A program made the translations under genes and the position numbers. The notes under the pieces are model-generated. The model saw nothing but the letters and a program-made list of their open reading frames with translations, was not told where the DNA came from and made no database searches. This document shows positions 1 to 7,584 of a stretch of DNA of 10,503 bases, one piece after another. The stretch lies in NCBI GenBank assembly GCA_007123785.1, contig SLGL01000514.1, positions 1-10,503 of the forward strand, written 5' to 3'. Position 1 is the stretch's first letter, and the number at the start of each line of letters is the position of its first letter. Origin of the DNA: Balneolaceae bacterium. GTDB taxonomy: Bacteria > Bacteroidota > Rhodothermia > Balneolales > Balneolaceae.

Positions 1-1853
1 TAAAGGAAGAATATAAAGACATCTACACTCCCGAAGTGCTTGAAGCTCTTGCATCGATGAACCATATCAACGATGCCATTAAAGAAGTGATGCAGCAGCG
101 AATGAAACGACGGACTGAAAGGCAAAAAAAGAAGCAGAAAATCCGGTTTACCGACCCGGAAAGTATCATTCCGCGTACAGATATTCGTGTGAAAGATGCA
201 CGTGAAGGAAATTTTTCAGGTTCTGACATTCCGCACGACTTGCAACGCCAATGGATACAGGGAACCGGTCCTGCTGCCAAACCGAATGCTCCGATAGAAA
301 ACAGTATCCGAAACGTGGCATACGCACTGCTTTCCGGGGCCGACGGCTGGATGTTTGACGGAGAAGATGCCCTTGGCCAGATTTCATCCATGTCTCTTGA
401 CAACCAGCGTAACCTGAAGCTGGCCATCCGCCGCGACCCCGTTTTCCTGAAAACGGCAGAAACTGTGGCAAAAGGAATGAACCAATGGGCAAACGGATTT
501 TTCGGGCGAGACATCATCCGGGACTGGAAAAAACAGCTCGATTTTACTACTGTAATTTTTCGTGCACGCGGACTACATCTCGATGACCGACACGTTCGTA
601 TCAATGGCAAGGCTCTCGCCGCCTCTATCGCAGATACTGTCCTTTACGTGGTGAATAACCATCGTGAACTGCAAAAAAGAGATTCTTCTGTTGTTTTGTA
701 TCTTCCCAAAATTCAAACAGCCGAAGAGGCCGCTGTCTGGAATCAACTGCTTACTGTTCTTGAAAAACATCTTGGCCTGGAAACGGGTACCATCAAAGTG
801 TATGTTCTGGTTGAACAACTCGAAGCGACCTTTAATCTGATGGAAATTCGTGCTGTACTCGGCAAACATTTTGTTGGTTACAACACCGGGCGGTGGGACT
901 ACATTAACAGCGTTGCTGATGCAATGGCCTGGGATACGGAATTTATCCATCCCAATATCGAAGATGTAACGATGACATACGGCTACATGCGTATTTATGA
1001 AGACCGGGTTCGCCGGGCCGTTAATACTCCGGATCGTAATGGTAAATACGCTCTCTGGCAGGGCGGTATGGAGCCCAATATTCCTGTTGGTTCGGAGGAA
1101 GGAGTTTCGGCAAGTATGAAAAAAGCGGTGGCCGGCGCTGAACGGGAACAGCGTGAAGGAGCCAGCGGGAAGTGGGTCGCTCACTGGAAGATGGTACACA
1201 TTGTTCGCCCGGTTTGGGAAGAAAAAAAGGAAGAGAACCAGCTGGGCAGAACCTTCCCCCCTCTTGGCTATTCCGAAAAAGATGGTGATGACCTGGTGCT
1301 GCTGGAGCCTGCCACAACATCCATCCGGGGGGCACGGAATCTACTGAGTGTAGCTCTTCAATACGGAAATGCTTTTTTACAGGGAATGCAGGCAGCTGCT
1401 CTGAAACCGGCTGATTTCTTCGGAAACGAGGATATCCTCTATCTGATGGAGGATATGGCAACCGGTGAAATTCGCCTCAGTATTTTGTGGGAGTGGATTC
1501 ATAAAGGAGCGAGACTAACTGAAAACGATCGTGAAACCGGAATTAAAGCGGGAGATCTTTTTAATACGAAATTGTTTGAGAGGCTCCTGAAGGAAGAGTA
1601 CCAAAAACTTCTGGAAGCAGACAACCGTGATGTGCATGATAACTCTAAACGAACCACGCTGCCCATCTCACGGGAAATTGTAAAAACCTACATGGAAAAC
1701 TCCGTGAAACCACCGTGGTTCATCGACCTGCTCAATATCAACCTGGACAATGAAAATCTGGACCTTGCAAGGAAACGCATCCATAGCTACCTTGAAGCCT
1801 TCAAGAAAGACGGTATCCGGATAACTGAAAATCCGGATTTTCCTGGTGAGTAA
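1..1853 (+). CDS. aceB: Malate synthase (AceB-like), 5' end outside the window
   Basis: Malate synthase condenses glyoxylate with acetyl-CoA to give malate in the glyoxylate shunt (cytosol). The reading frame has no stop back to base 3, so the gene is cut by the left edge. A GTG at 36 would give 605 residues, but codons upstream of it (KEEYKDIYTPE) resemble the malate synthase A N-terminus, so the real start is probably just outside. Numbering from the GTG, I see RARGLHLDDRH (176-186, Arg178 like the active-site Arg), LYLPK (221-225), VLVEQLEATF with Glu260 and GRWDYI with Asp288 (likely Mg ligands), GKWVAH (378-383), and LMEDMATGEI (470-479), whose Asp473 matches the proposed catalytic base. 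The protein is longer than E. coli AceB (533 aa) and departs from it at several conserved spots, for example HWKM where AceB has HPGL. It ends in TAA just before an intrinsic terminator. Family assignment is secure; catalytic activity is inferred. Confidence 0.9.
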   Translation, partial: KEEYKDIYTPEVLEALASMNHINDAIKEVMQQRMKRRTERQKKKQKIRFTDPESIIPRTDIRVKDAREGNFSGSDIPHDLQRQWIQGTGPAAKPNAPIENSIRNVAYALLSGADGWMFDGEDALGQISSMSLDNQRNLKLAIRRDPVFLKTAETVAKGMNQWANGFFGRDIIRDWKKQLDFTTVIFRARGLHLDDRHVRINGKALAASIADTVLYVVNNHRELQKRDSSVVLYLPKIQTAEEAAVWNQLLTVLEKHLGLETGTIKVYVLVEQLEATFNLMEIRAVLGKHFVGYNTGRWDYINSVADAMAWDTEFIHPNIEDVTMTYGYMRIYEDRVRRAVNTPDRNGKYALWQGGMEPNIPVGSEEGVSASMKKAVAGAEREQREGASGKWVAHWKMVHIVRPVWEEKKEENQLGRTFPPLGYSEKDGDDLVLLEPATTSIRGARNLLSVALQYGNAFLQGMQAAALKPADFFGNEDILYLMEDMATGEIRLSILWEWIHKGARLTENDRETGIKAGDLFNTKLFERLLKEEYQKLLEADNRDVHDNSKRTTLPISREIVKTYMENSVKPPWFIDLLNINLDNENLDLARKRIHSYLEAFKKDGIRITENPDFPGE

Positions 1854-1879
1854 TTTATACTCTGATATTATCACAAATA

Positions 1880-1915
1880 AAAGCAGCTTGAAGTTTAAGT
1901 TGCTTTCTTTTTTTT
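1880..1915 (+). terminator. Intrinsic terminator after malate synthase
   Basis: A 10-bp stem (1880-1889 with 1897-1906, one G-U pair at 1886/1900) encloses a 7-nt loop and is followed by C and then eight T residues (1908-1915). It lies 26 bp after the malate synthase stop codon and should separate that gene from the ABC operon downstream. Confidence 0.85.
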
Positions 1916-2052
1916 AAAACGCTCAAAAAGAATGAAACCAGGAATCAGATCAACACGTACCAGAAATTTCGTTTTTAATAGTAAACAATTTTTCAGACCG
2001 TTGATACACTTTTAAAGAGGCTGTGAAAATAAACCTAATCAAGCTTTTTCTC

Positions 2053-2069
2053 ACTTAAATTATTTAAGT
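2053..2069. repeat. Perfect AT-rich palindrome inside the 88-bp element
   Basis: ACTTAAA, spacer TTA, TTTAAGT: a 7-bp perfect dyad with a 3-nt centre. It ends 4 bp before the candidate -7 box at 2074, so it could be an operator or just the folded core of the element. Confidence 0.6.
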
Positions 2070-2073
2070 CCAT

Positions 2074-2081
2074 TATCTTTG
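2074..2081 (+). promoter_or_regulatory. Candidate -7 box (TAnnTTTG) for the ABC operon
   Basis: TATCTTTG matches the Bacteroidota -7 consensus TAnnTTTG exactly and lies 53 bp before the ABC ATPase start codon. No TTG is seen at the usual -33 distance, so the match is partial. It is the only exact match I found between the terminator at 1915 and the gene at 2135. It lies within the inverted-repeat element. Confidence 0.45.
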
Positions 2082-2134
2082 GAAATCAATTTTCTCACAG
2101 CCTCTAAAGTAGGGCAAAAACAAACAGATTATTC

Positions 2135-3058
2135 ATGACCACAATCGATGTAAACAATCTTAGTAAAACATTTGGGAAGACCGTAGCGGTGAACAATGTC
2201 TCATTCGAGGTGGAACGGGGCCGAATATTCGGGCTTTTAGGACCAAACGGGGCGGGCAAAACCACCACCATCCGCATGATCAACTTCATTATGCCGCCTG
2301 ATGAGGGAGAAATTCTCATCAACGGAGTAAAAGCGGGACCGAAAACCCAGCGATGGATTGGTTACATGCCTGAAGAACGAGGCCTGTACAAAAAGATGAA
2401 AGTGGGAGAACAGCTGATCTATCTTGCGCAATTGAAAGGACTGACAGCATCTGATGCAAGGGAAAAGATTCGCTACTGGCTGAAACGGTTCGGAGCCTAC
2501 GACTGGCATTCCAAAACAGTAGGCGAACTTTCAAAAGGAATGAGCCAGAAAATCCAGTTTATCGCCACTATTGTCCACGATCCCGATATTTACATTTTTG
2601 ATGAACCATTCAGCGGCCTCGACCCCATCAACAGTGAACTTTTAAAGGAAATCATCATAGAACTTCGTGAAAAAGGAAAAACCATTCTTTTCTCCACCCA
2701 CCGAATGGAACAGGTGGAGCAGATGTGTGATGATATCTGCCTCTTCAACAACGGAAAAGTGGTACTTACTGGAAACCTCAGAAAAGTAAAAAAAGATTTC
2801 GGTAAAAACACCGTACTGATCGAATTTGAAGGTGATCCCACGTTCCTGGATCAGCTTGAGAATGTCCGTATCAATAACCGGTCCACCAACTTTGCCGAGA
2901 TACGGATTCTGGAAGGTCTGGATCACCAGGATATTTTACGAAAGGCAATGGAAAATACTGAAGTGCATAAATTTCAGCTTGTTGAACCATCTCTGAATGA
3001 AATTTTCATCTCTACTGTAGGAGAAGACAACATTAAACAACAGGAGCTTGCTGTATGA
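2135..3058 (+). CDS. ABC-2 exporter ATP-binding protein (YhaQ/NatA type)
   Basis: Cytoplasmic ATPase subunit of an ABC-2 type exporter, 307 residues. The nucleotide-binding domain covers about 1-225: Walker A GPNGAGKTT (36-44), MPEERGLYKKM (78-88, the Q-loop region in the form usual for this subfamily), signature LSKGM (132-136, a variant of LSGGQ), Walker B YIFDEP (153-158) with catalytic Glu157, D-loop GLDP (161-164) and H-loop His189. Residues about 225-295 form the C-terminal extension (DUF4162-like) typical of these ATPases. The ATG has no Shine-Dalgarno sequence but an A-rich leader, as for other genes here. The stop codon overlaps the permease start by 4 nt (ATGA), so the two are translationally coupled. 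The best-known relatives are NatA (sodium efflux) and YhaQ; the substrate cannot be read from the sequence. Confidence 0.93.
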   Translation: MTTIDVNNLSKTFGKTVAVNNVSFEVERGRIFGLLGPNGAGKTTTIRMINFIMPPDEGEILINGVKAGPKTQRWIGYMPEERGLYKKMKVGEQLIYLAQLKGLTASDAREKIRYWLKRFGAYDWHSKTVGELSKGMSQKIQFIATIVHDPDIYIFDEPFSGLDPINSELLKEIIIELREKGKTILFSTHRMEQVEQMCDDICLFNNGKVVLTGNLRKVKKDFGKNTVLIEFEGDPTFLDQLENVRINNRSTNFAEIRILEGLDHQDILRKAMENTEVHKFQLVEPSLNEIFISTVGEDNIKQQELAV

Positions 3059-4344
3059 GCTGGAGACAAATTTTTCTCGTCCTGAAGCGCGAGTATATCA
3101 CAAGAGTAAAAAGTAAAGGATTTATCTGGGCCACAATACTCGTACCTGTCGGATTTGCCGCAGTAATAGGCATCATGGTTTTCATTACAGTGTGGGAAAG
3201 CGAATCCACATTTGAAGTGGCTATTAAGGACGAAACCGGCCAGGTTGCACCTCCGCTAATTGAAATAAATGAACGGCGTTACCTGGATTATTCAGGCCTG
3301 GAAATCGACTCCTTGCGCACACTGGTTCAGCTAGATCGAATTACCGGCTATATTGTCATTACGGAAGAGAACATTACCGAACGCAGAAACCCTGAGCTGA
3401 TTTATCGCGGCAGCGGGGGTATGGAGTTCCTGATGTCTGTTGAATCGGATTTTCGGCAGGTGATTCGTGAAGTACGCCTCAGACGAGCCGATGTATCCGA
3501 AGAAATTCAAGAGATTTATGAGGCCCGAATTAATCTTGACACCCGTCGTTTAACACGGGAAGGTGAAGAAGAGGATGACGACACCATTTTCCTGTCATTT
3601 GTTGGGATGCTTTTGGGGATCATTATTTTTATCTCCATTTTCAGTTATGGTGGCTATATCACGCGGGGTGTCATTGAAGAGAAAACCAACAGGATTGTTG
3701 AGGTAATTGCATCATCCGTTAAGCCAATTGAACTTCTTACCGGGAAAATGGCCGGTGTGGGAGCATTGGCAATCACTCAATTCACTATCTGGATTCTCGC
3801 CTTTGCCGGCCTCACCACAATTGCAGGCCCATTGGCAATGAGCCTGATGGAAACATCGGCTTCTGCAAGCGGAGACTTGGCTGCGGCTGAAGCTGAACTG
3901 CCCGCATTTCTCGATTTTCCTACAGTAGAAATCTCACTGATCGTCTACTTCATTATCTTTTTTATCCTGGGCTACCTGCTCTACAGCTCCCTCTTTGCTG
4001 CCATCGGGTCTGCAGCTGATTCTGATACAGACACACAGCAGCTCATGCTTCCAATTACCATCCCGATCATGATCGCCTATTTTATCATGTTCCACACCTG
4101 GCGCAGCCCGGATAGTATTCTTTCTGTGGTAAGCTCCATTATTCCGTTTTTCTCACCCATTTTAATGATCACCCGCATCGCTATTACCGATGTACCGTTC
4201 TGGCAGATCGGAAGCTCGATCTTATTGATGATATTAACCTTTGCCGGAACGATGTGGCTGAGCTCAAAAATTTATAAAGTGGGCATCTTAAGCTACGGCA
4301 GCACAGCCAGCTTTAAAGATATATTTAAATGGATCAGGCAGTAA
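3055..4344 (+). CDS. ABC-2 family exporter permease (NatB/YhaP-like)
   Basis: Membrane subunit partnering the preceding ATPase, 429 residues. The layout is that of NatB/YhaP-type permeases: a cytoplasmic N-terminus (FLVLKREYITRVKSKGF), a first membrane helix at about 22-46, a large extracytoplasmic domain at about 47-176 ending in an acidic stretch (EGEEEDDD, 169-176), then membrane helices at about 177-201, 236-258, 291-313, 331-346, 357-375 and 382-404. The hallmark cytoplasmic segment ITRGVIEEKTNRIVEVIASS (202-221) follows the second helix. A small acidic/alanine-rich loop lies at 265-288. The ATGA overlap with the upstream gene supports an operon. It converges with the M1-like gene 16 bp downstream. 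The exported substrate is unknown; sodium is only one precedent in the family. Confidence 0.9.
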   Translation: MSWRQIFLVLKREYITRVKSKGFIWATILVPVGFAAVIGIMVFITVWESESTFEVAIKDETGQVAPPLIEINERRYLDYSGLEIDSLRTLVQLDRITGYIVITEENITERRNPELIYRGSGGMEFLMSVESDFRQVIREVRLRRADVSEEIQEIYEARINLDTRRLTREGEEEDDDTIFLSFVGMLLGIIIFISIFSYGGYITRGVIEEKTNRIVEVIASSVKPIELLTGKMAGVGALAITQFTIWILAFAGLTTIAGPLAMSLMETSASASGDLAAAEAELPAFLDFPTVEISLIVYFIIFFILGYLLYSSLFAAIGSAADSDTDTQQLMLPITIPIMIAYFIMFHTWRSPDSILSVVSSIIPFFSPILMITRIAITDVPFWQIGSSILLMILTFAGTMWLSSKIYKVGILSYGSTASFKDIFKWIRQ

Positions 4345-4382
4345 TAGTTTTACCGGGTTCTACTCTAATAATTGTCTGATCC
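4331..4382. terminator. Convergent hairpin made of both 3' coding ends
   Basis: Bases 4331-4340 pair with 4373-4382 over 10 bp (one G-U), enclosing a 32-nt loop that holds both stop codons. The left arm encodes the last residues of the permease, the right arm the end of the M1-like protein on the other strand. T-tracts on either side are weak, so this may be a bidirectional transcription end or an RNA-stabilising structure and not a classic intrinsic terminator. Confidence 0.4.
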
Positions 4383-6645
4383 TTTCATCAAATTCATCAT
4401 CAATCCGGTCGGCAACGATGGCATTTCGTTGTTCGCTGCTCAGTTTATCAAGTGCCAGAGCTGCTTGGTACCGAATGCGCGGATGGCGGTCCGTGAGAAG
4501 TTCAGGCAGCCTTTCCTGCCAGTTGGACGGAGATTCATCATATTGAAGCATTATTTCCAGTGCACCTTTTCGTGTTGCAAACGGGAACTCCTCATCAATA
4601 AAAGTAGATGCGAACTCCACTGCATTTTCAGCCTCTCCTTTTTGAGCAAGCAGATCCAGCAGCAAGGCGACTTCATTCAGAACTGATTCCTGGGTTACCA
4701 GGTATTCCACCTGCGAACTGAAGCGTTCTCCATCAGTGACTTCGTAAAGAGAACGGATCGCTTCGCGGCGAATCTCTTCATCATTGGTTTGAACAATAAT
4801 GGTTCGAAGCCGGCTGATTACACGGTCATTATCGCGGAAATAAGCCAGCGCTTCGACCGCCGCTTTTTGAATAAGCGGATTCTGATTTGATGAGGAGTAT
4901 TGCAAAAAACGTTCATCCGTACCTGAAGCTCCTGCCGTTATCCTTGAAATTGAACGTAAGATTTCAGCATATACCTCCGGGTTCGACTCCATCTGCAGAA
5001 CATCATTCAGGGCAAGCTGCAAGTCGGGGTTATCTGAAAGCTGTGCCAGCCCCCGAGCGGCTTCGGCTCTTCGTCCCGAATCTTCATCGTTCCTTAATTG
5101 ATGTATCCAGAAAAGAAATGGTTTCTCTTCGTGTATTATGAGTTCATCATTATCTTCCACGTAAAGCTTTATGTTCTCTATCCCGGATGAAACATTGATC
5201 ACTACACCGTCACTCTGTCCGGAAAAAGTTAATTCATGGCTTCGCACATCATTGATTGTAATCTCTTCTGCACGTACAGTAACCAGCTCATCAACAGGAG
5301 TACCGATCGACTCAAAATGAATCTCCGCAGCATCGGCACCTTCTGTCCACTCCACGCGTGCAATATATTCGGTCATTTGTTCGGCTTGTTCTGGCTCAAT
5401 TTCCATCTCTACAGTGCTCAAACGATCGAAATATGGAACACCGGTTTCTTCATAAAGTGCCGAGGCAAATTCATGCCATCCCAAAATTATATTATCACCC
5501 GAAAAGAGGAACTCATTCACGTATTCAAGGTGATCTTGCAGTGAACCCGTTTGATTATCGATCAGAGTTTTTTGCCATAACGAAAGTGTATATTGCGAAA
5601 ACCGGTCGTATGGATCTGTTCCCTCTTCTAAATCTGTTATATATTCAAATTCAAACAAACGATTGGCAAGTTCTGCCTGAAACAGATGAACTGCATCAGC
5701 ATCACTCCACTGTTCTTCTCTCAGCAACACGCCGGCCCATTGTGCCAGTACTCCCCGCTGAATCTGCTGTCTGAAATTATCTTTATTTTTATATACAAAA
5801 ACCATACCTGCACCGTATGGTTTGGTTTCCCAATAATCCTCCTCAAGCATCACAATATGAAGATCCTGATACGGAAAACTCACTCCCAGTTCATTCAGAA
5901 CCGATCTGAATGCCCCGGATGCAGATTGCAGATATTCTTCATCGGCCTGACCCGATTCTGAGTAAAGAAAGATCCTGGAATCGGAAACTGTGGCAGAAGC
6001 AACCTCGTTTACTTCACCGGTTGCCCATGAAAGGGCTGTAACCGGAACCGGATTGGCAGATTCAAATGAAGTTTGTTCTTCATCAACACTGAGTACTTCC
6101 GTGCGCCCCCTTACCCCGCTTGCTATCATCGTTTTACCGGAGGGGTGGGTAAAAATGATATCCGTTGTAAAGGCCACTCTCGGATGATCGTATGTAGGCA
6201 GCCAATGCCGTACCGATTTAGGCAGTAAAGAAGTCCAGATAGTACCATTACCGTTTCTGAGTACTCCAAAGGAGGGTGAAGTATCGTACTGGATTCTGAT
6301 ATTTATCACTTCATTTCTTGAAAATTCTTCCTCAAGCTCGATAATCAGCCGATCGTCATCCATTCTGTACTCCTGAACTTCATCATTCACGGAAACGGAA
6401 ATGATATTCATCCGTGCTGCATGAAAAACAAGACTGTCGGTATGATTTCTCATGAACCGTGCATTGTAAAGTACATCACCTTCAATAAAACCATCTTCAC
6501 TGATCCTGATATCAGCATCAAGATGCTGAAGCTCAACATCAAGCCGGGGAAATTTTTCATAATCCCATCCCTGGGCCTGTGTATTATGCACACAAAATAA
6601 AAGAAGAATCAAAAGGGTGAAAGAATTAATAAATCTCATAAACAT
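4360..6645 (-). CDS. Exported M1 aminopeptidase-fold pseudoenzyme with helical-repeat tail
   Basis: 761 residues. Residues 1-25 are a signal peptide (hydrophobic core TLLILLLFC, probable cleavage after TQA). An M1-type beta domain follows (about 26-215), with RHWLPTYDHP (146-155), the M1 family's RxWxPxxDxP signature. GAGMV (278-282) sits where M1 enzymes have GAMEN. RGVLAQW (297-303) sits where they have HExxHQW, and WSD (313-315) matches the conserved WSDLWLNEG; with no gaps, His, Glu, His and the third ligand Glu become Arg297, Gly298, Ala301 and His320. The zinc site is therefore lost while the scaffold survives. Residues about 505-761 are acidic helical HEAT-like repeats (for example RRAEAARGLAQLSD, HPRIRYQAALALDKLS). 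The start is the ATG touching the phosphatase stop (TAAATG); a second ATG lies two codons later. Likely a periplasmic or surface scaffold or binding protein; its function is not known. Confidence 0.8.
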   Translation of the reverse strand: MFMRFINSFTLLILLLFCVHNTQAQGWDYEKFPRLDVELQHLDADIRISEDGFIEGDVLYNARFMRNHTDSLVFHAARMNIISVSVNDEVQEYRMDDDRLIIELEEEFSRNEVINIRIQYDTSPSFGVLRNGNGTIWTSLLPKSVRHWLPTYDHPRVAFTTDIIFTHPSGKTMIASGVRGRTEVLSVDEEQTSFESANPVPVTALSWATGEVNEVASATVSDSRIFLYSESGQADEEYLQSASGAFRSVLNELGVSFPYQDLHIVMLEEDYWETKPYGAGMVFVYKNKDNFRQQIQRGVLAQWAGVLLREEQWSDADAVHLFQAELANRLFEFEYITDLEEGTDPYDRFSQYTLSLWQKTLIDNQTGSLQDHLEYVNEFLFSGDNIILGWHEFASALYEETGVPYFDRLSTVEMEIEPEQAEQMTEYIARVEWTEGADAAEIHFESIGTPVDELVTVRAEEITINDVRSHELTFSGQSDGVVINVSSGIENIKLYVEDNDELIIHEEKPFLFWIHQLRNDEDSGRRAEAARGLAQLSDNPDLQLALNDVLQMESNPEVYAEILRSISRITAGASGTDERFLQYSSSNQNPLIQKAAVEALAYFRDNDRVISRLRTIIVQTNDEEIRREAIRSLYEVTDGERFSSQVEYLVTQESVLNEVALLLDLLAQKGEAENAVEFASTFIDEEFPFATRKGALEIMLQYDESPSNWQERLPELLTDRHPRIRYQAALALDKLSSEQRNAIVADRIDDEFDERIRQLLE

Positions 6646-7416
6646 TTATTTTTTAAAAAAGTTCAGAATTCCGTCAGACAGTAAACGATTGCAAGATATA
6701 GCATTACCGGTTTCTATTGTAACCTTTCCATTCAGATCAGTAAACGATCCTCCTGCTTCGGTAACAACTGGTAATAACGCTGCTGCATCCCAAATGTTTA
6801 ATATTGCATCAATCATTATATCTGCACGGCCGGTTGCCACCAGCATGTGTCCGTAGGCATCACCCCAGGTTCTGTGTATTCGACACTTCCCCAATAGTTC
6901 CTCGAATGATCTGCCGAAACCATATTCATCAAATGATCTGACATCTGTTGTTAAAAAAGTTGCATCCGAAATAGAATCACATTTTCTCACCTTTGCCGGA
7001 CGTCCGTTATAGGTGCAACCCTGCCCCACAGCCGCTGAAACAATCTCATCCAAAGCGGGTGCATAAATAACTCCTGCTACCGGTTTCCTGTTTTTTAAAA
7101 TACCGATCAAAGTGGTATAAAATGGAATACCGTGAATAAAAGATTTGGTACCGTCAATCGGGTCCAGAACCCAGACAATCTCACTCTCCTCATTTTCTGC
7201 CCCGAACTCCTCACCGATAATACCGTGGCCGGGAAAATGTTCATTTATTTTTTTGCGGATAATGGTTTCGGCTTCTCGGTCTGCATTGGTTACAGGCGAT
7301 GCATCGTCTTTGATCTCCAGGTCGAACGATTTTTTAAAATAATTAAGCGTTGAGTCTCCCCCGGCTTTTGCAAATTCATTTGCAGCCTCTCGAAGTTCGG
7401 TTAAAGATAATGACAT
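6646..7416 (-). CDS. hisN: Inositol monophosphatase-family protein, HisN-like histidinol-phosphatase
   Basis: 256-residue cytosolic, Mg-dependent phosphatase of the inositol monophosphatase superfamily. Metal-site motifs are intact: GEE (68-70), DPIDGTKSF (85-93; Asp85 and Asp88 as ligands) and WDAAALLPVVTEAGG (209-223; Asp210). The HRTWGDAYGHMLVATGRAD segment (181-199) resembles the HisN-type histidinol-phosphate phosphatases (penultimate step of histidine synthesis) more than classical SuhB proteins, so I favour HisN. No other his gene is in view, so inositol-1-phosphatase or a related sugar-phosphatase role remains possible. The ATG start (7414-7416) has no Shine-Dalgarno sequence. It is the first gene of a minus-strand pair: its TAA is followed immediately by the ATG of the exported M1-like protein. 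It diverges from blaI across 208 bp. Confidence 0.85.
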   Translation of the reverse strand: MSLSLTELREAANEFAKAGGDSTLNYFKKSFDLEIKDDASPVTNADREAETIIRKKINEHFPGHGIIGEEFGAENEESEIVWVLDPIDGTKSFIHGIPFYTTLIGILKNRKPVAGVIYAPALDEIVSAAVGQGCTYNGRPAKVRKCDSISDATFLTTDVRSFDEYGFGRSFEELLGKCRIHRTWGDAYGHMLVATGRADIMIDAILNIWDAAALLPVVTEAGGSFTDLNGKVTIETGNAISCNRLLSDGILNFFKK

Positions 7417-7556
7417 AAAAACCTATAATACCTTGTTTGTTAGTTTGTTTAAATTCCGGTTAATAGACAAGATACAAAATTTGAACCGCACCGATTGTGT
7501 CAGACTCCTGTTTTTTGGTGAATATTACAGGTGAAATCAAAAATTTAAATCAACTC

Positions 7557-7584
7557 TTGACATTGTCAATAATTACTATTTTAT
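7557..7584 (+). promoter_or_regulatory. Candidate promoter of the blaI-M56 operon
   Basis: TTGACA (7557-7562) is followed, 17 bp after its TTG, by TATTTTAT (7577-7584), which matches six of eight positions of the TAnnTTTG -7 consensus. It lies 41 bp before the blaI ATG. The TTGACA is also the left half of a perfect dyad, so promoter and operator probably overlap. Confidence 0.45.

Larger units (their letters stand above)
2017..2104. mobile_element. 88-bp MITE-like element with terminal inverted repeats
   Basis: The ends form a perfect 10-bp inverted repeat, GAGGCTGTGA (2017-2026) and TCACAGCCTC (2095-2104); similarity continues inward if one or two gaps are allowed. TAAA flanks it on both sides (2013-2016 and 2105-2108), as a 4-bp target duplication would. 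The interior has no coding capacity and contains a perfect 7-bp stem with a 3-nt loop (2053-2069). Size, inverted ends, flanking repeat and AT-rich interior fit a miniature inverted-repeat element. A single copy is visible, so mobility is inferred; a simple regulatory hairpin or cruciform is the alternative. Confidence 0.5.

Noticed and set aside
36..38. GTG at 36 as the true start of malate synthase
   Set aside because: The same frame stays open to base 3, and the residues upstream resemble the N-terminal part of malate synthase A, so the start most likely lies outside the window.
5457..5480. HEFAS (residues 391-395) as a displaced HExxH zinc motif in the M1-like protein
   Set aside because: The second histidine is absent and it lies about 76 residues after the WSD landmark that fixes the active-site position.
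4372..6187. Plus-strand open frames opposite the M1-like gene
   Set aside because: They are short, lack recognisable motifs and lie antisense to a long gene with clear family signatures.
7382..7390. CAGCCTCT as another end of the 88-bp element (also near 4626)
   Set aside because: Only eight bases match, both lie inside intact coding sequence, and no inverted partner is nearby.
7433..7450. GTTTGTTAGTTTGTTT as a regulatory direct repeat
   Set aside because: Low-complexity GT-rich sequence with no second copy or link to a known motif.
7417..7500. A minus-strand promoter for the hisN-like gene
   Set aside because: Only imperfect TAnnTTTG matches were found and no well-spaced TTG, so I do not place one.
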